Shown here piece after piece: positions 7,450 to 17,227 of a stretch of 64,000 nucleotides of DNA; positions within the stretch are counted from its first letter, which is position 1; each line of letters starts with the position of its first letter. Source of the DNA: Pedobacter nanyangensis (GTDB lineage: Bacteria > Bacteroidota > Bacteroidia > Sphingobacteriales > Sphingobacteriaceae). The stretch is from positions 191,976 through 255,975 of the forward strand of contig NZ_QMHO01000002.1 of assembly GCF_003313505.1 (NCBI RefSeq). The letters are read 5' to 3'. The position numbers were made by a program, and so were the translations under genes. The notes beneath the pieces were generated by a model. It searched no databases. It was not told the DNA's origin and worked only from the letters and a program-made list of their open reading frames with translations.

Positions 7450-9375
7450 ATGATTAACATTACTTTACCTGATGGTTCTGTCCGTCAGTATGAAAAGGGT
7501 ACAAATGCCCATCAAATTGCCCTCTCAATCTCAGAAGGTTTAGCACGAAATGTTTTAGCGGCAGAAGTGAACGGAGAAGTTTGGGATAGTTCACGCCCAA
7601 TTGAAGCAGATTCTGCGGTAAAATTGCTGACCTGGAATGATAGTGAAGGAAAATCGACTTTCTGGCACTCCTCAGCGCACTTAATGGCCGAAGCTTTAGA
7701 AGCACTTTATCCTGGCACAAAATTCGGCATTGGTCCAGCCATCGAAACGGGCTTTTACTACGATGTAGATTTTGGCGATAGAGAGTTTTCTTCTGATGAC
7801 TTCAAGGCAATTGAGGATAAAATGCTGGAATTGGCCAAGCAAAAGGAAGTTTTCGAACGTAAAAGTGTAAGCAAAGCTGATGCTATCGAGTATTTCACTG
7901 AAAAAGGTGATGAATACAAATTAGATTTGATTGATGGCCTGGAAGACGGAAAAATTACTTTCTATACCCAAGGCAACTTTACCGATTTGTGCCGTGGACC
8001 TCATATTCCAAATACCAGCTTTATCAAAGCAATTAAGTTGATGAACGTGGCTGGTGCTTATTGGAGAGGTGATGAAACCAAAAAACAGTTAACCCGTATT
8101 TACGGAGTTACGTTTCCTAAAGCAAGTGAATTGACCGAATATCTTCACATGATTGAAGAGGCCAAAAAACGTGATCACCGTAAATTGGGTAAGGAATTGG
8201 AATTGTTCACTTTCTCAGAAAAAGTGGGGATGGGCCTGCCAATGTGGTTGCCAAAAGGTACTGCTTTGCGTGAACGTTTAGTTCAGTTTTTAACTAAAGC
8301 ACAACAAAAATCAGGTTACGAACAGGTAATTACGCCTCATATTGGCCATAAGAATTTGTATATCACTTCTGGTCACTATGAAAAATACGGAAAAGATAGT
8401 TTCCAGCCGATTAAAACACCACAAGAAGGAGAGGAGTTTTTCTTAAAACCAATGAACTGCCCTCACCACTGTGAGTTGTATAAATTCAAACCTCGTTCTT
8501 ACAAGGATTTGCCAGTTCGTTTTGCCGAATTTGGTACCGTATATCGTTACGAGCAAAGTGGAGAGTTACATGGTTTAACCCGTGTACGTGGCTTTACGCA
8601 GGATGATGCGCACTTGTTCTGTCGCCCAGACCAAGTGAAAGAAGAATTTAAAAAAGTAATTGACCTCGTACTTTATGTATTTAAATCTTTAGGTTTTGAT
8701 AACTATGTGGCTCAGGTTTCGTTACGTGACCCAGAGAACAAAGCTAAATACATTGGTTCTGATGAGAATTGGAAACTAGCCGAATCTGCGATTATTGAAG
8801 CAGCAGAAGAGAAAGGCTTGCCTACCGTGGTAGAATATGGTGAAGCCGCTTTTTACGGGCCTAAGCTGGATTTTATGGTTCGTGATGCGCTGGGCAGGAA
8901 ATGGCAATTGGGTACCATTCAGGTTGATTATAACCTTCCAGAGCGTTTTGAGCTAGAATATACAGGAAGCGATAATCAAAAACATCGTCCTGTAATGATC
9001 CACCGAGCGCCATTTGGTTCAATGGAACGTTTCGTGGCGGTATTGATTGAGCACTGCGGAGGGAACTTCCCATTGTGGCTTTCGCCAGAGCAATACATCA
9101 TTCTTCCTATCTCAGAAAAGTATGAAGAATATGCAAAAAAAGTTTCAGAAGAATTAAATAATTCCGATATTCGCGGTCTGATTGACTTTCGTGATGAAAA
9201 GATTGGAAGAAAAATCAGAGACGCTGAGGTTAAAAAACTGCCTTATATGCTCATTATAGGCGAAAAAGAGATGGAAGAAGGTAGGGTTTCGGTTCGCAAG
9301 CACGGTGAGGGAGATTTAGGAAGCATGACCTTAGCAGAATTTAGTGCATTAATTAACAAAGAAATAACAGTTTAA
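7450..9375 (+). CDS. thrS: Threonyl-tRNA synthetase
   Basis: This 641-residue class II synthetase charges tRNA-Thr. Domains in order are TGS (about 1-62, [12 protein letters not shown]), the N2 editing domain with [11 protein letters not shown] (about 75) and its Cys-containing partner [10 protein letters not shown] (about 180), the class II catalytic core with [11 protein letters not shown] and [11 protein letters not shown], and the C-terminal anticodon-binding domain from about 540. Length is normal for the family. It is the first gene of the thrS-infC-rpmI-rplT operon and is separated from infC by only 12 nt. Confidence 0.98.
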   Translation: MINITLPDGSVRQYEKGTNAHQIALSISEGLARNVLAAEVNGEVWDSSRPIEADSAVKLLTWNDSEGKSTFWHSSAHLMAEALEALYPGTKFGIGPAIETGFYYDVDFGDREFSSDDFKAIEDKMLELAKQKEVFERKSVSKADAIEYFTEKGDEYKLDLIDGLEDGKITFYTQGNFTDLCRGPHIPNTSFIKAIKLMNVAGAYWRGDETKKQLTRIYGVTFPKASELTEYLHMIEEAKKRDHRKLGKELELFTFSEKVGMGLPMWLPKGTALRERLVQFLTKAQQKSGYEQVITPHIGHKNLYITSGHYEKYGKDSFQPIKTPQEGEEFFLKPMNCPHHCELYKFKPRSYKDLPVRFAEFGTVYRYEQSGELHGLTRVRGFTQDDAHLFCRPDQVKEEFKKVIDLVLYVFKSLGFDNYVAQVSLRDPENKAKYIGSDENWKLAESAIIEAAEEKGLPTVVEYGEAAFYGPKLDFMVRDALGRKWQLGTIQVDYNLPERFELEYTGSDNQKHRPVMIHRAPFGSMERFVAVLIEHCGGNFPLWLSPEQYIILPISEKYEEYAKKVSEELNNSDIRGLIDFRDEKIGRKIRDAEVKKLPYMLIIGEKEMEEGRVSVRKHGEGDLGSMTLAEFSALINKEITV

Positions 9376-9387
9376 CAAGGAAAGCAT

Positions 9388-9960
9388 TTGGCATTAGGAA
9401 GACCAGGATTTAACAGGGGACCACGTCCACCTTTTAAGAAAAAAGAAGCAGAACATAATATTAACGAGCATATTCGCGCTCAAGAGGTTAGGCTGGCTGG
9501 GGATAATGTAGAGCAGGGGATTTATCCTTTGTCAAAAGCATTGGCAATTGCCGATGAGCTAGAGCTTGACTTGGTAGAGATTTCTCCAAACGCAAACCCT
9601 CCTGTTTGCCGCATTATGGACTACAGCAAGTTCATGTATGAGCAAAAGAAGAAGCAAAAGGAAATCAAAGCCAATGCTAAGCAAACCGTTATCAAGGAAA
9701 TCCGTTTCGGACCTAACACTTCTGACCACGATTTCCAGTTCAAGTTAAAACATGCGATCAGCTTTTTAGAAGCCGGCGAAAAAGTTAGGGCTTACGTACA
9801 CTTCAAAGGAAGAGCAATTGTTTACAAAGAGCAGGGAGAAATCTTGTTGCTTAAGTTTGCACAAGCGCTAGAAGAAGTAGGTAAAGTTGAATTATTGCCA
9901 AAATTGGAGGGTAAACGTATGTTTTTAACCGTAGCTCCAAAAGCAACAGCAAAGAAGTAA
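9388..9960 (+). CDS. infC: Translation initiation factor IF-3 (TTG start)
   Basis: IF-3 binds the 30S subunit and checks start-codon pairing. The 190 residues contain the N-domain ([16 protein letters not shown]) and C-domain ([30 protein letters not shown]). The N-domain requires initiation near the thrS stop, and the only in-frame candidate is TTG at 9388. AAGGAAAG at 9378-9384 lies in good position upstream, an unusually clear SD sequence for this genome. A rare start codon is known to mediate IF-3 autoregulation in enterobacteria (AUU there), and the TTG here may do the same. Confidence 0.96.
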   Translation: MALGRPGFNRGPRPPFKKKEAEHNINEHIRAQEVRLAGDNVEQGIYPLSKALAIADELELDLVEISPNANPPVCRIMDYSKFMYEQKKKQKEIKANAKQTVIKEIRFGPNTSDHDFQFKLKHAISFLEAGEKVRAYVHFKGRAIVYKEQGEILLLKFAQALEEVGKVELLPKLEGKRMFLTVAPKATAKK

Positions 9961-9985
9961 TAAATTATATAAACAAAATCAGGTT

Positions 9986-10186
9986 ATGCCAAAAATGAAA
10001 ACCAATTCCAGTGCCAAAAAGCGTTTCTCGCTTACTGGAACAGGTAAAATTGCAAGAAAGAACGCCTACAAAAGTCACATCTTGACTAAAAAGAGTACTA
10101 AACGTAAGCGTAACTTAACCAACACTAGTTTGGTAAACGATGCAGATATGGGCAACGTTAAACGTATGCTTTGCATCGGTAAGTAA
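9986..10186 (+). CDS. rpmI: Large ribosomal subunit protein bL35
   Basis: A 66-residue basic protein beginning [20 protein letters not shown], with the conserved core [16 protein letters not shown]. It assembles into the 50S subunit. It lies in the classical infC-rpmI-rplT order, 25 nt after infC. Confidence 0.97.
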   Translation: MPKMKTNSSAKKRFSLTGTGKIARKNAYKSHILTKKSTKRKRNLTNTSLVNDADMGNVKRMLCIGK

Positions 10187-10260
10187 TTAATTTTTAACCA
10201 GGTGAACGGTAGTAAGCTTGTTGAAATACACAGCGCCGCTTATCAAAAACACAACACATT

Positions 10261-10605
10261 ATGCCTCGTTCGGTAAACGTAGTAGCTGCAAGACGCAGAA
10301 GAAAAAAAGTCCTAAACATGGCCAAAGGCTATTGGGGCTCAAGAAGCAAGGTTTTTACCATTGCTAAAAACACGGTAGAAAAAGGTTTGCAATATGCATA
10401 CCGCGACCGTAAAGCTAAGAAAAGAGAATTCCGTGCATTATGGATTCAACGTATCAATGCCGGTGCTCGTGAGCACGGTATTTCTTACTCGCAATTGATT
10501 GGTAAATTAGCTGCAAAAAACATCGGTTTAAACCGTAAAGTTTTAGCTGATTTGGCCATGAACAATAAAGAAGCTTTTAAAGCGGTTATTGATGCAGTAA
10601 AATAA
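10261..10605 (+). CDS. rplT: Large ribosomal subunit protein bL20
   Basis: A 114-residue rRNA-binding protein needed early in 50S assembly. [28 protein letters not shown] and [14 protein letters not shown] are diagnostic. It is the last gene of the operon, after a 74-nt spacer that is long for this cluster. L20 is a known autoregulator in other bacteria, so the spacer could hold a control site, but no specific structure was identified. Confidence 0.97.
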   Translation: MPRSVNVVAARRRRKKVLNMAKGYWGSRSKVFTIAKNTVEKGLQYAYRDRKAKKREFRALWIQRINAGAREHGISYSQLIGKLAAKNIGLNRKVLADLAMNNKEAFKAVIDAVK

Positions 10606-10622
10606 GATACTAAGATATCAAG

Positions 10623-10655
10623 AAAAGGGAGCGATGAAAATTGCTCCCTTTTTTT
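10623..10655 (+). terminator. Rho-independent terminator of the thrS-rplT operon
   Basis: AAAAGGGAGC (10623-10632) pairs with GCTCCCTTTT (10643-10652) around a short loop, followed by further T residues. It lies 17 nt after rplT. Confidence 0.85.
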
Positions 10656-10666
10656 ATATACGTTCT

Positions 10667-10810
10667 CGTCATTGCGAGGAGGAACAACGAAGTAATCTAT
10701 TATTAGATTACAGAATAATCACATTCGTCATGCTTAATTTATTTCAGCATCTGTTAGCATATTTTCTAAATTACCGGCATGTAAGATTGCTTGGTAAACT
10801 CGCAATGGCG
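10667..10810. repeat. REP-like intergenic palindromic repeat
   Basis: The outer arms CGTCATTGCGAGG (from 10667) and CTCGCAATGGCG (to 10810) are inverted copies. Inside are the inner motifs GTCATGCTTAATTTATTTCA and GCATCTG seen also at 7270-7319. It fills the gap between the rplT terminator and trxA. Confidence 0.6.
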
Positions 10811-10882
10811 AAAAATCTAATAATGTTAAAGTTTCAAAACCATTCTTTTTTACTCTTGTTCATCTTGTAAAGAAATAATATT

Positions 10883-11179
10883 ATGTCTAAGTTTTCTGAA
10901 TTAATTAATGGCGATAAGCCTGTGTTGGTAGATTTTTTTGCAGAATGGTGTGCGCCATGCAAAGCAATGGGGCCCATATTGACGGAGTTGAAAAGCCAAA
11001 TAGGAGATAAAGCCACCATTATAAAAGTTGATGTAGATAAAAACCAGGCTGCTGCAAGTGCATTTAATGTACAGGGCGTGCCAACTTTTATTCTATTCAA
11101 AAAAGGAAAAGCTATTTGGCGACAAAGTGGTGCCGTTCCTGCTCCTGAATTGAAACGATTGATTGAAATGCATGGGTAA
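10883..11179 (+). CDS. trxA: Thioredoxin
   Basis: A 98-residue cytosolic thiol-disulfide reductant. The active site WCAPCK has its cysteines at residues 23 and 26, and the cis-proline loop reads [10 protein letters not shown]. Length and fold are those of a minimal thioredoxin without signal peptide. The gene converges on pdeM with a 2-nt gap between the stop codons. Other bacterial paralogues are likely elsewhere, so the symbol is by similarity. Confidence 0.92.
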   Translation: MSKFSELINGDKPVLVDFFAEWCAPCKAMGPILTELKSQIGDKATIIKVDVDKNQAAASAFNVQGVPTFILFKKGKAIWRQSGAVPAPELKRLIEMHG

Positions 11180-11181
11180 GT

Positions 11182-11817
11182 TTACACTTTCACGATTTTA
11201 GTTGGTGTAATCGCAAACACCATATCGGTTTCTTTAGCTTTTACCAATTGCAAACCTGTGAAATTACTAAATGCCGGAAGAACCGCATGATCTTCTCCAA
11301 AATAAAAGCAAGGAAACTTTAATCGCTGTTTTGCTTTGTTGTAGATGCTAATTCCGGGGTGAATGTGCCCACTAATGGCGTATAAATTGGATCTGCAATG
11401 TGCCACATCATGAATAAAGCAGAATTGATCAGTTTGGTAATTGGGTTCATAAACTTCAACAGCCAAGTTTTTATATACTTCTTCTGCCTGCTGATCGTGA
11501 TTTCCCTTCACCAATATAAAATTGATTTCATTGAAGTTCTCTTTCCATTTCGCGAATTCATCAATTTCAGTGTTGTAGTCGCTATGGAACATGTCTCCGT
11601 TAATGAGTAGTTGCTTAGGAAGGTATTTCTCTAATAATTCCGACAGTCTGTCAAGGTCGTTTTTGGATACAATGTTGGGCACGGCTAAACCAGCTTTACG
11701 GAAATGGGCTGCCTTGCCTAAATGTAAATCGCTAATGGCTAATAATTGCTCTTTAGGCAGATAGATGGCTCTTTCTTTATCTAATATGATTTCTTCTTCT
11801 CTAACCGAAATTTTCAC
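11182..11817 (-). CDS. pdeM: Ligase-associated DNA-damage-response metallophosphoesterase PdeM
   Basis: A 211-residue binuclear metallophosphoesterase. Its motifs are SDLHLGK (D30, H32), GDMFHSDYN, KGNHDQ and SGHIHPG. It matches the phosphoesterase that accompanies the ATP-dependent ligase, Lhr-like helicase and exonuclease in a conserved four-gene cluster; the Pseudomonas putida version has been studied as Mn-dependent nuclease/phosphodiesterase. It is the last gene of the minus-strand cluster, 78 nt after the helicase. Its place there supports a role in processing DNA ends. Confidence 0.93.
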   Translation of the reverse strand: MKISVREEEIILDKERAIYLPKEQLLAISDLHLGKAAHFRKAGLAVPNIVSKNDLDRLSELLEKYLPKQLLINGDMFHSDYNTEIDEFAKWKENFNEINFILVKGNHDQQAEEVYKNLAVEVYEPNYQTDQFCFIHDVAHCRSNLYAISGHIHPGISIYNKAKQRLKFPCFYFGEDHAVLPAFSNFTGLQLVKAKETDMVFAITPTKIVKV

Positions 11818-11895
11818 CTAGCAAAATTAAGTAATTCTCTAAACTTAGATAACCAACAAGAAGTTAAGTGCATTAAATTCTTACCATGCAGTTTA

Positions 11896-14346
11896 TTATT
11901 TAAATACTTCTTTCTTCATTCTTTCAATACGCTGCTCCAATTCCTCAGAACTCATATTTGCCCTTAGGCTATCTACTTTGATTGGGAACGACAGTGGTGT
12001 AAATCTTTTGGGATAGGTTATCACGATGTTGCTATTTTGAATACGATTTAATGCTGCTGCTAATCGAGGTTCCTCTAGTTGCTGGTAAAATACTTCTTCG
12101 TAAGCCTGCCGCAATAGCAGATTATGTTTGTCAAAATCATTAAAAACGTTGAAAAATAATCCCGCACTGCTTTGCAGATGTTTATTGGTGATATATTTAC
12201 CAGGATAGCCTTGAAAAACTAGGCCGGCAATGCAGGCGATATCTCGAAACTTTCTTCTTGCCATTTCAGTAGAATTAATGCTCAAAGTGATATCTTCCGC
12301 AAGATTTTTTGGCGAAAAAACTTCGTAGGCAATACCATCGTCCATCGGTATTTCGATATCGCTCAGTAATTCAAAACCGTAATCGTTCATCGCTATTGAG
12401 AAGGTAATGGGTATTAATTTGCTCAATCGATAGGCCACAAGTGCACCTAAAATTTCGTGTACCAATCTGCCTTCGAAAGGATAAGCAAACAGGTGGAATC
12501 CTTCACGGTTATTAATCATCTCGATCAGCAGTTCATCACTTTTAGGTACATGAGACCTCTCTTCCTGGATTTTAAAAAGTGGCTGTACAATATCCAACTC
12601 CTCGTCCTGATGCGCCTGATCCAACACCTCGTTGTATTTTTTACGAAGTACGGCGCCTAAATTAGAAGAAAGGGGCAAGCGCCCACCCAACCAGCTTGGC
12701 GAAATGGCTTTCTTTTGTTTACTGCGACGAACCATAACGGTCATTTCCTTAATTTGTACAAATTCCAAGATTCGCCCAGCCAGTACAAAGCTGTCACCTG
12801 CTTTAAGCTTTGAAACAAAATATTCTTCCACCATCCCAATATAACCACCACTGAGGAATTTAACTTTTAACATGGCATCGCTAACGATAGTGCCAATATG
12901 CAGTCGATGTCGCATGGCAATCTGCCTACTTTTAACTTTCCACAGGCCATCCTCGTCTTTTACTACTTTTTTGAATTCGTTGTAAGCTGTGAGACTTTCG
13001 CCTCCAGAAGTTATAAATTGCATCACCCAGGCCCATTCGTTAGGTAAGAGTTCTTTAAAGGCATTAGTTTGTTTAATTTCCTTATAAGTCTGCTTATCGT
13101 CAAAACCATCACCCACGGCCAGAGTAACCAAATATTGGATGAGGGTGTCAAAAATCATCACAAAAGGTTCTCTACTTTCGATATTGTTTTCCCTGGCTGC
13201 TTCTTTGATTGCGGCTGCTTCCACCAGTTCAAGGGCATGGGTAGGCAGGAAATATATTTTAGAAGTCTCAAATGGTGAATGCCCCGAACGTCCGGCACGT
13301 TGTAAAAACCTAGCCACTCCCTTTGGAGAACCGATTTGGACCACGGTATCCACGGGTTTAAAATCTACCCCTAAATCTAAGGAAGAAGTAGCAATCACGG
13401 CTTTCAGTAGGCCGCTGTGCAAACTCTCTTCAATCCAGTTTCTTAACTCAAAATCAATGGAGCCGTGGTGGATGGCTATTCTGCCTGCTAAGTCGGGTTC
13501 AATATCTAACAGGTGTTGATACCAAATTTCGGACTGTCCACGGGTATTGATGAAAATAAGAGTGGTTTTGCTTTTATAGATGATTGGAATGAGCTTATGG
13601 GCCAATTTTAGCCCTAGATGCCCAGCCCAAGGCAAGGTTTCTATCTTGTCGGGTAGGATGGATTTGATTTGTATCTTCTTTTCTAATTGTGCCCTAACGA
13701 TTATTTTTTTGGCAGATTCCTCGGGAACTATTACATCTAGCGCTTCTTGTATATTGCCTATCGTTGCTGAAATGCCCCACACACGTAACATCTCGTTCCC
13801 CTGAGTTTTTTGGATGCCTTTTATTCGGGAAACAGCTAATTCCACCAATACGCCACGTTTACTGCCCAATAATTCATGCCATTCATCGGCCACAATACAT
13901 TTTAGGTTTTTAAATAGGCTGGAGGAACCTTTTTGGGCCAATAACAAATGCAAACTTTCTGGAGTGATCAGCAATATCTCGGGCATTGTTTTTTTCTGTT
14001 GAAGTTTCTCTGCCTGTGAAGTATCTCCATTACGAACACCTACTACCCAATCAAGTCCTATAGCTAAAAGTACTTCCCTCATTGCCCTGGCGATATCTTT
14101 GGCTAACGACCTTAAGGGGGTAATCCAAACGAGTTGTACACCTTTCGCTGGCCGATCTTGGTTTAAGGCTTCTATCACTACGCCTAAAAAAACGGAGAAG
14201 GTTTTCCCAAATCCTGTTGGCGCATTAACTAAGCCGCTATAGCCTTCTAAATAATATTGCCAGGTATCCTTTTGGAAATCAAAAGGTTTCCTTTTATCGG
14301 TTTTAAGCCAAGAAATAATTTGTTGATAGCCTTTGGTTTTTTGCAT
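11896..14346 (-). CDS. Ligase-associated Lhr-like DEXH-box DNA helicase
   Basis: This 816-residue superfamily 2 helicase has Walker A APTGFGKT (residues 42-49), the VADEWHELLG motif II (DEWH rather than DEAH) and motif VI QRAGRSGHSPFE. The length fits the Lhr-Core arrangement of two RecA domains, winged helix and unique C-terminal domain. The family is an ssDNA-dependent 3'-5' translocase and RNA:DNA helicase. It lies between the ligase and PdeM genes but is separated from the ligase by a REP-like hairpin. That hairpin could process or attenuate the shared transcript. Confidence 0.94.
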   Translation of the reverse strand: MQKTKGYQQIISWLKTDKRKPFDFQKDTWQYYLEGYSGLVNAPTGFGKTFSVFLGVVIEALNQDRPAKGVQLVWITPLRSLAKDIARAMREVLLAIGLDWVVGVRNGDTSQAEKLQQKKTMPEILLITPESLHLLLAQKGSSSLFKNLKCIVADEWHELLGSKRGVLVELAVSRIKGIQKTQGNEMLRVWGISATIGNIQEALDVIVPEESAKKIIVRAQLEKKIQIKSILPDKIETLPWAGHLGLKLAHKLIPIIYKSKTTLIFINTRGQSEIWYQHLLDIEPDLAGRIAIHHGSIDFELRNWIEESLHSGLLKAVIATSSLDLGVDFKPVDTVVQIGSPKGVARFLQRAGRSGHSPFETSKIYFLPTHALELVEAAAIKEAARENNIESREPFVMIFDTLIQYLVTLAVGDGFDDKQTYKEIKQTNAFKELLPNEWAWVMQFITSGGESLTAYNEFKKVVKDEDGLWKVKSRQIAMRHRLHIGTIVSDAMLKVKFLSGGYIGMVEEYFVSKLKAGDSFVLAGRILEFVQIKEMTVMVRRSKQKKAISPSWLGGRLPLSSNLGAVLRKKYNEVLDQAHQDEELDIVQPLFKIQEERSHVPKSDELLIEMINNREGFHLFAYPFEGRLVHEILGALVAYRLSKLIPITFSIAMNDYGFELLSDIEIPMDDGIAYEVFSPKNLAEDITLSINSTEMARRKFRDIACIAGLVFQGYPGKYITNKHLQSSAGLFFNVFNDFDKHNLLLRQAYEEVFYQQLEEPRLAAALNRIQNSNIVITYPKRFTPLSFPIKVDSLRANMSSEELEQRIERMKKEVFK

Positions 14347-14360
14347 GTCTTAGGTTTTTC

Positions 14361-14435
14361 CGTCATTGCGAGGTACAAAGCAATCTCACTAAGTTTTATA
14401 TAATCGCCTTAGCATTGCTTCGTACCTCGCGATGA
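14361..14435. repeat. REP-like hairpin inside the repair cluster
   Basis: The left arm starts CGTCATTGCGAGGTACAAAG. The right arm, ending about 14435, reads in reverse complement TCATCGCGAGGTACGAAGCA. The arms are about 29 nt with few mismatches and the loop is AT-rich. It belongs to the same family as 7196-7319 and 10667-10810, but here it separates two genes of one cluster. Confidence 0.7.
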
Positions 14436-14444
14436 AGATGGTGT

Positions 14445-16037
14445 TCAGTCTTTAGTCATCAACAACTGTCTCAAATCATCCAAGGTGTTGATTTCACTAG
14501 CATTTTTGTCTTTTCGCCAACGTGCGATCCGGGGAAAGCGTAAGGCTAAACCTGCTTTGTGGCGTTTGCTTTCGGCAATGCCTTCAAAAGCAATTTCAAA
14601 TACCAGCTCTGGTTTAACGGTACGTACAGGTCCAAATTTTTCAATGGCATTTTTATTGACAAAGCTGTTTACTTCCTTAATTTCTTTGTCGGTTAAGCCT
14701 GAATAAGCTTTGGCAATGGTAATGAGCTTTTCGCCATCACGTACTGCAAACGTGTAGTCGGTATAGAAATTTGCCCGGCGACCACTACCTTTTTGTGCGT
14801 AAATCATCACGGTATCAACGGTATAGGGGTTGATTTTCCATTTCCACCAGTCGCCACGTTTTCTGCCTGAGTGAAAAATGGAATGAAGATTCTTCAACAT
14901 AATTCCTTCACTGTTGATTTCACGGGCGGTCTCCCTTATTTCGGCCAATTGTTGCCAGCTGCTGAAATTAATGATGGGCGATAGTAATACCTGGTTTTTT
15001 TGGCTGAGTTGATTGATGATTTTTTCCAACCAATTCCTTCGTTGCGATAAGGTTGAGGTTCTAATATCTTTTGCTTCATGTTCCAGTAAATCATAGGTGA
15101 AAAACCCTATAGGGGCGTTTTCTAGTTGGCTTTTATTGATGGTTTTACGATTTAGGCGCTGTTGTAAGGTGCTAAAGGGCAAAACCTTTCCATCTTTCAC
15201 GGCAAGGATTTCTCCATCTAGCACGCTTCCATCTGGCAGCTCATCTTTAAGGAAATGTAGTTCAGGAAACTGCTCGGTGACCAATTCTTCACCGCGGCTC
15301 CAGATAAACAATTCACCGTTTCGTTTTACGATTTGTCCACGTATGCCATCCCATTTCCATTCGGCCTGCCAAGCTGTAGGATCGCCCAGGTTTTCAGGTT
15401 CGGTATCTAAAGCATAGGCAAGGCAAAAGGGGTAGGGCCATGAATTATCGGTGTTTACGTGGCTGCCAGAAGTTAGTTCTATATAGCTAATGCTTTTGGG
15501 TTGCCATTTGCCCATAATGCTGTGCATTATTTTGTTGGGATCTTGTTGACTTTGTTTGGCAATGGCATTGACCAGCATTTTATTGGAAACGCCAATTCTG
15601 AAATTGCCAGAAATGAGTTTATTAAAAATAAACCTTTCTGCCGTAGTTAGGCTGTTCCAGGCAGTAAGCACATAGTTTTTCTTTTCGTCATCGGTTTTAG
15701 CTTGGAGTTCGGCCAGTTCGGCAATCCATTGATGTAGCGGTTTCTCGATGGTATGTTCAGCAGTTGGTAATACTAAAGCTACGGTTTCACTAAGATCGCC
15801 CACATTGTGGTAGCTTTCGGTAAACAGCCATTCGGGAATATCGCTAAGGGCTATTGCCCATTGTTTAATCAAATTGGTGGCTACTGGTCGTTTAGGCTTT
15901 TTGCCCGTAAATAGCGCTATCACATAAGGTTTATCACGCTCATCGGCTTGGCTAAAATAATTTACCAAGGCCTCTAATTTGTCATTGGTTTTATTGCTTA
16001 GTTCCAGTTCCTGTATCAGTTGGGCAAAGCGTTTCAT
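14445..16037 (-). CDS. ATP-dependent DNA ligase of the Lig/Lhr repair cluster
   Basis: A 530-residue ATP-dependent ligase that seals nicks through a lysine-AMP intermediate. The nucleotidyl lysine is K228 in EWKWDGIR. An N-terminal alpha-helical domain precedes the adenylation domain, and the OB-fold domain follows with WWKWK (motif V). This N-domain/AdD/OB layout matches the ligase of the four-gene cluster rather than LigD. Its ATG overlaps the exonuclease stop as ATGA (16034-16037), so translation of the two is coupled. Bacteria have an essential NAD-dependent LigA elsewhere, so this enzyme is likely dedicated to repair. Confidence 0.95.
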   Translation of the reverse strand: MKRFAQLIQELELSNKTNDKLEALVNYFSQADERDKPYVIALFTGKKPKRPVATNLIKQWAIALSDIPEWLFTESYHNVGDLSETVALVLPTAEHTIEKPLHQWIAELAELQAKTDDEKKNYVLTAWNSLTTAERFIFNKLISGNFRIGVSNKMLVNAIAKQSQQDPNKIMHSIMGKWQPKSISYIELTSGSHVNTDNSWPYPFCLAYALDTEPENLGDPTAWQAEWKWDGIRGQIVKRNGELFIWSRGEELVTEQFPELHFLKDELPDGSVLDGEILAVKDGKVLPFSTLQQRLNRKTINKSQLENAPIGFFTYDLLEHEAKDIRTSTLSQRRNWLEKIINQLSQKNQVLLSPIINFSSWQQLAEIRETAREINSEGIMLKNLHSIFHSGRKRGDWWKWKINPYTVDTVMIYAQKGSGRRANFYTDYTFAVRDGEKLITIAKAYSGLTDKEIKEVNSFVNKNAIEKFGPVRTVKPELVFEIAFEGIAESKRHKAGLALRFPRIARWRKDKNASEINTLDDLRQLLMTKD

Positions 16038-17074
16038 ATTTTGGTGCCTTCCTCTTTAATTTCATTTTCATCCGCCTTTTCTTCTGCCTCTTCTTCGTCG
16101 CCGTATTGCGTTTTAACCTCTTGGGCACTAATGCCAATTTCATTTAAATACCGACTGAAAATAGCGGTGCTTCCGTGGGTCACCATCACTTTTTCGGCTT
16201 CGGTGGCTTTAATTGCCGCTAACAAGCCAGGCCAATCCGCATGGTCGCTAAGTGCAAAACCAGCATCGGCACTGCGCCATCTTCGACCAGCTCTTACGGC
16301 CATCCATCCACTGCAGATACCAATGGCAGGATTGATAAGGCTTTTGATCCATCTGCTATCAGCTAATGCAGGAGGCACAATCACTATTCCTTTTTGCAGT
16401 TCGTCTTTTTTGATTTCTGGAGAAATTTTGATGGTTGATGGGATGGTTACGCCTGCATCAACAAATGCTTGGTTAAGGTTGGCGATGGTTTGATGTACGT
16501 AAATGGGATGATGACCGGCCAGGTGCTTAACTAATCTTTGCGCTTTCCCTAAACTATAAGCAATTAATACGCTGGTTTTGCCTTTTTGATGGTTGCCTGC
16601 TACCCAGGCTTTAATGCGGTCAAAAATTTGTTGCTGTGGCTGCCATTTATAGATGGGCAGGCCAAAAGTACTTTCGGTAACGAAGGTATGGCATTTCACA
16701 GGCTCAAAAGCGGTACTAATGCCATCATGTTCTGTTTTGTAATCGCCAGAAACCACCACAATTTCCCCTTTGTATTCGAGTTTAACTTGGGCAGAGCCAA
16801 TCACATGGCCTGCAGGAAACAAGGTGAGCTTTACACCATGAATGTCAATGGTATTTTGGTAGGCTAAGGTTGCTACATTATCCGATAAACCATATCTTTC
16901 GGTTAGGATGGGTTTGGTTAAAGTGTGACATAAGTAGCTTTTGTTTCCCCATTTTGCGTGGTCGGCGTGACCGTGTGTAAGCACCGCCTGATCTACGGGC
17001 TGCCAAGGGTCAATATAAAAATTACCCTGTTTGCAGTAAATGCCTTTATTGGTGAATTCTATCAATGCCATCAT
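16034..17074 (-). CDS. Ligase-associated DNA-damage-response exonuclease (metallo-beta-lactamase fold)
   Basis: A 346-residue protein of the MBL/beta-CASP type. The metal-binding motif is HGHADH (34-39), with SGDYKTEHDG, LSDHADW and the late MVTHG histidine. It matches the exonuclease member of the ligase-associated cluster, related to SNM1/CPSF nucleases. It is the first gene of the minus-strand cluster and is divergent from satD. The C-terminus ends in an acidic tail (EEEAEEKADENEIKEE). Two ATG codons in tandem (MM) leave a 3-nt ambiguity in the start. Confidence 0.93.
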   Translation of the reverse strand: MMALIEFTNKGIYCKQGNFYIDPWQPVDQAVLTHGHADHAKWGNKSYLCHTLTKPILTERYGLSDNVATLAYQNTIDIHGVKLTLFPAGHVIGSAQVKLEYKGEIVVVSGDYKTEHDGISTAFEPVKCHTFVTESTFGLPIYKWQPQQQIFDRIKAWVAGNHQKGKTSVLIAYSLGKAQRLVKHLAGHHPIYVHQTIANLNQAFVDAGVTIPSTIKISPEIKKDELQKGIVIVPPALADSRWIKSLINPAIGICSGWMAVRAGRRWRSADAGFALSDHADWPGLLAAIKATEAEKVMVTHGSTAIFSRYLNEIGISAQEVKTQYGDEEEAEEKADENEIKEEGTKI

Positions 17075-17115
17075 CGTGTATAACGGATATTTTAAACGAT
17101 AGTTTTGAAAAATTT

Positions 17116-17219
17116 TATCGGCAAAAATTCCGATAAATTCGATTATCGGCTTTTTTGCCGATATTTTAAATTATCGGTTAATTGCCCGATATTTTGTTTT
17201 ATCGGCTTTTTTGCCGATA
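17116..17219. promoter_or_regulatory. Four tandem TATCGG-N8-CCGATA palindromes with exact 28-bp period
   Basis: Perfect 6-bp arms occur at 17116-17135, 17144-17163, 17172-17191 and 17200-17219. Each has the same 8-bp spacer length, and starts are exactly 28 bp apart. The satD ATG at 17228 falls on the next multiple. The array fills most of the divergent gap between the repair exonuclease (starts 17074) and satD. It looks like an operator for a dimeric DNA-binding protein. The SatD C-terminal helix-turn-helix is the obvious candidate, though this is inference. Confidence 0.8.
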
Positions 17220-17227
17220 TTAGTGTT

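Noticed and set aside
10634..10870. A 78-codon plus-strand frame after rplT
   Set aside because: It runs through the rplT terminator and the REP-like repeat; the string SRHCEEEQRSN is a known type of false translation of such repeats.
13139..13519. A 126-codon plus-strand frame
   Set aside because: It lies wholly antisense to the Lhr-like helicase, which has intact helicase motifs.
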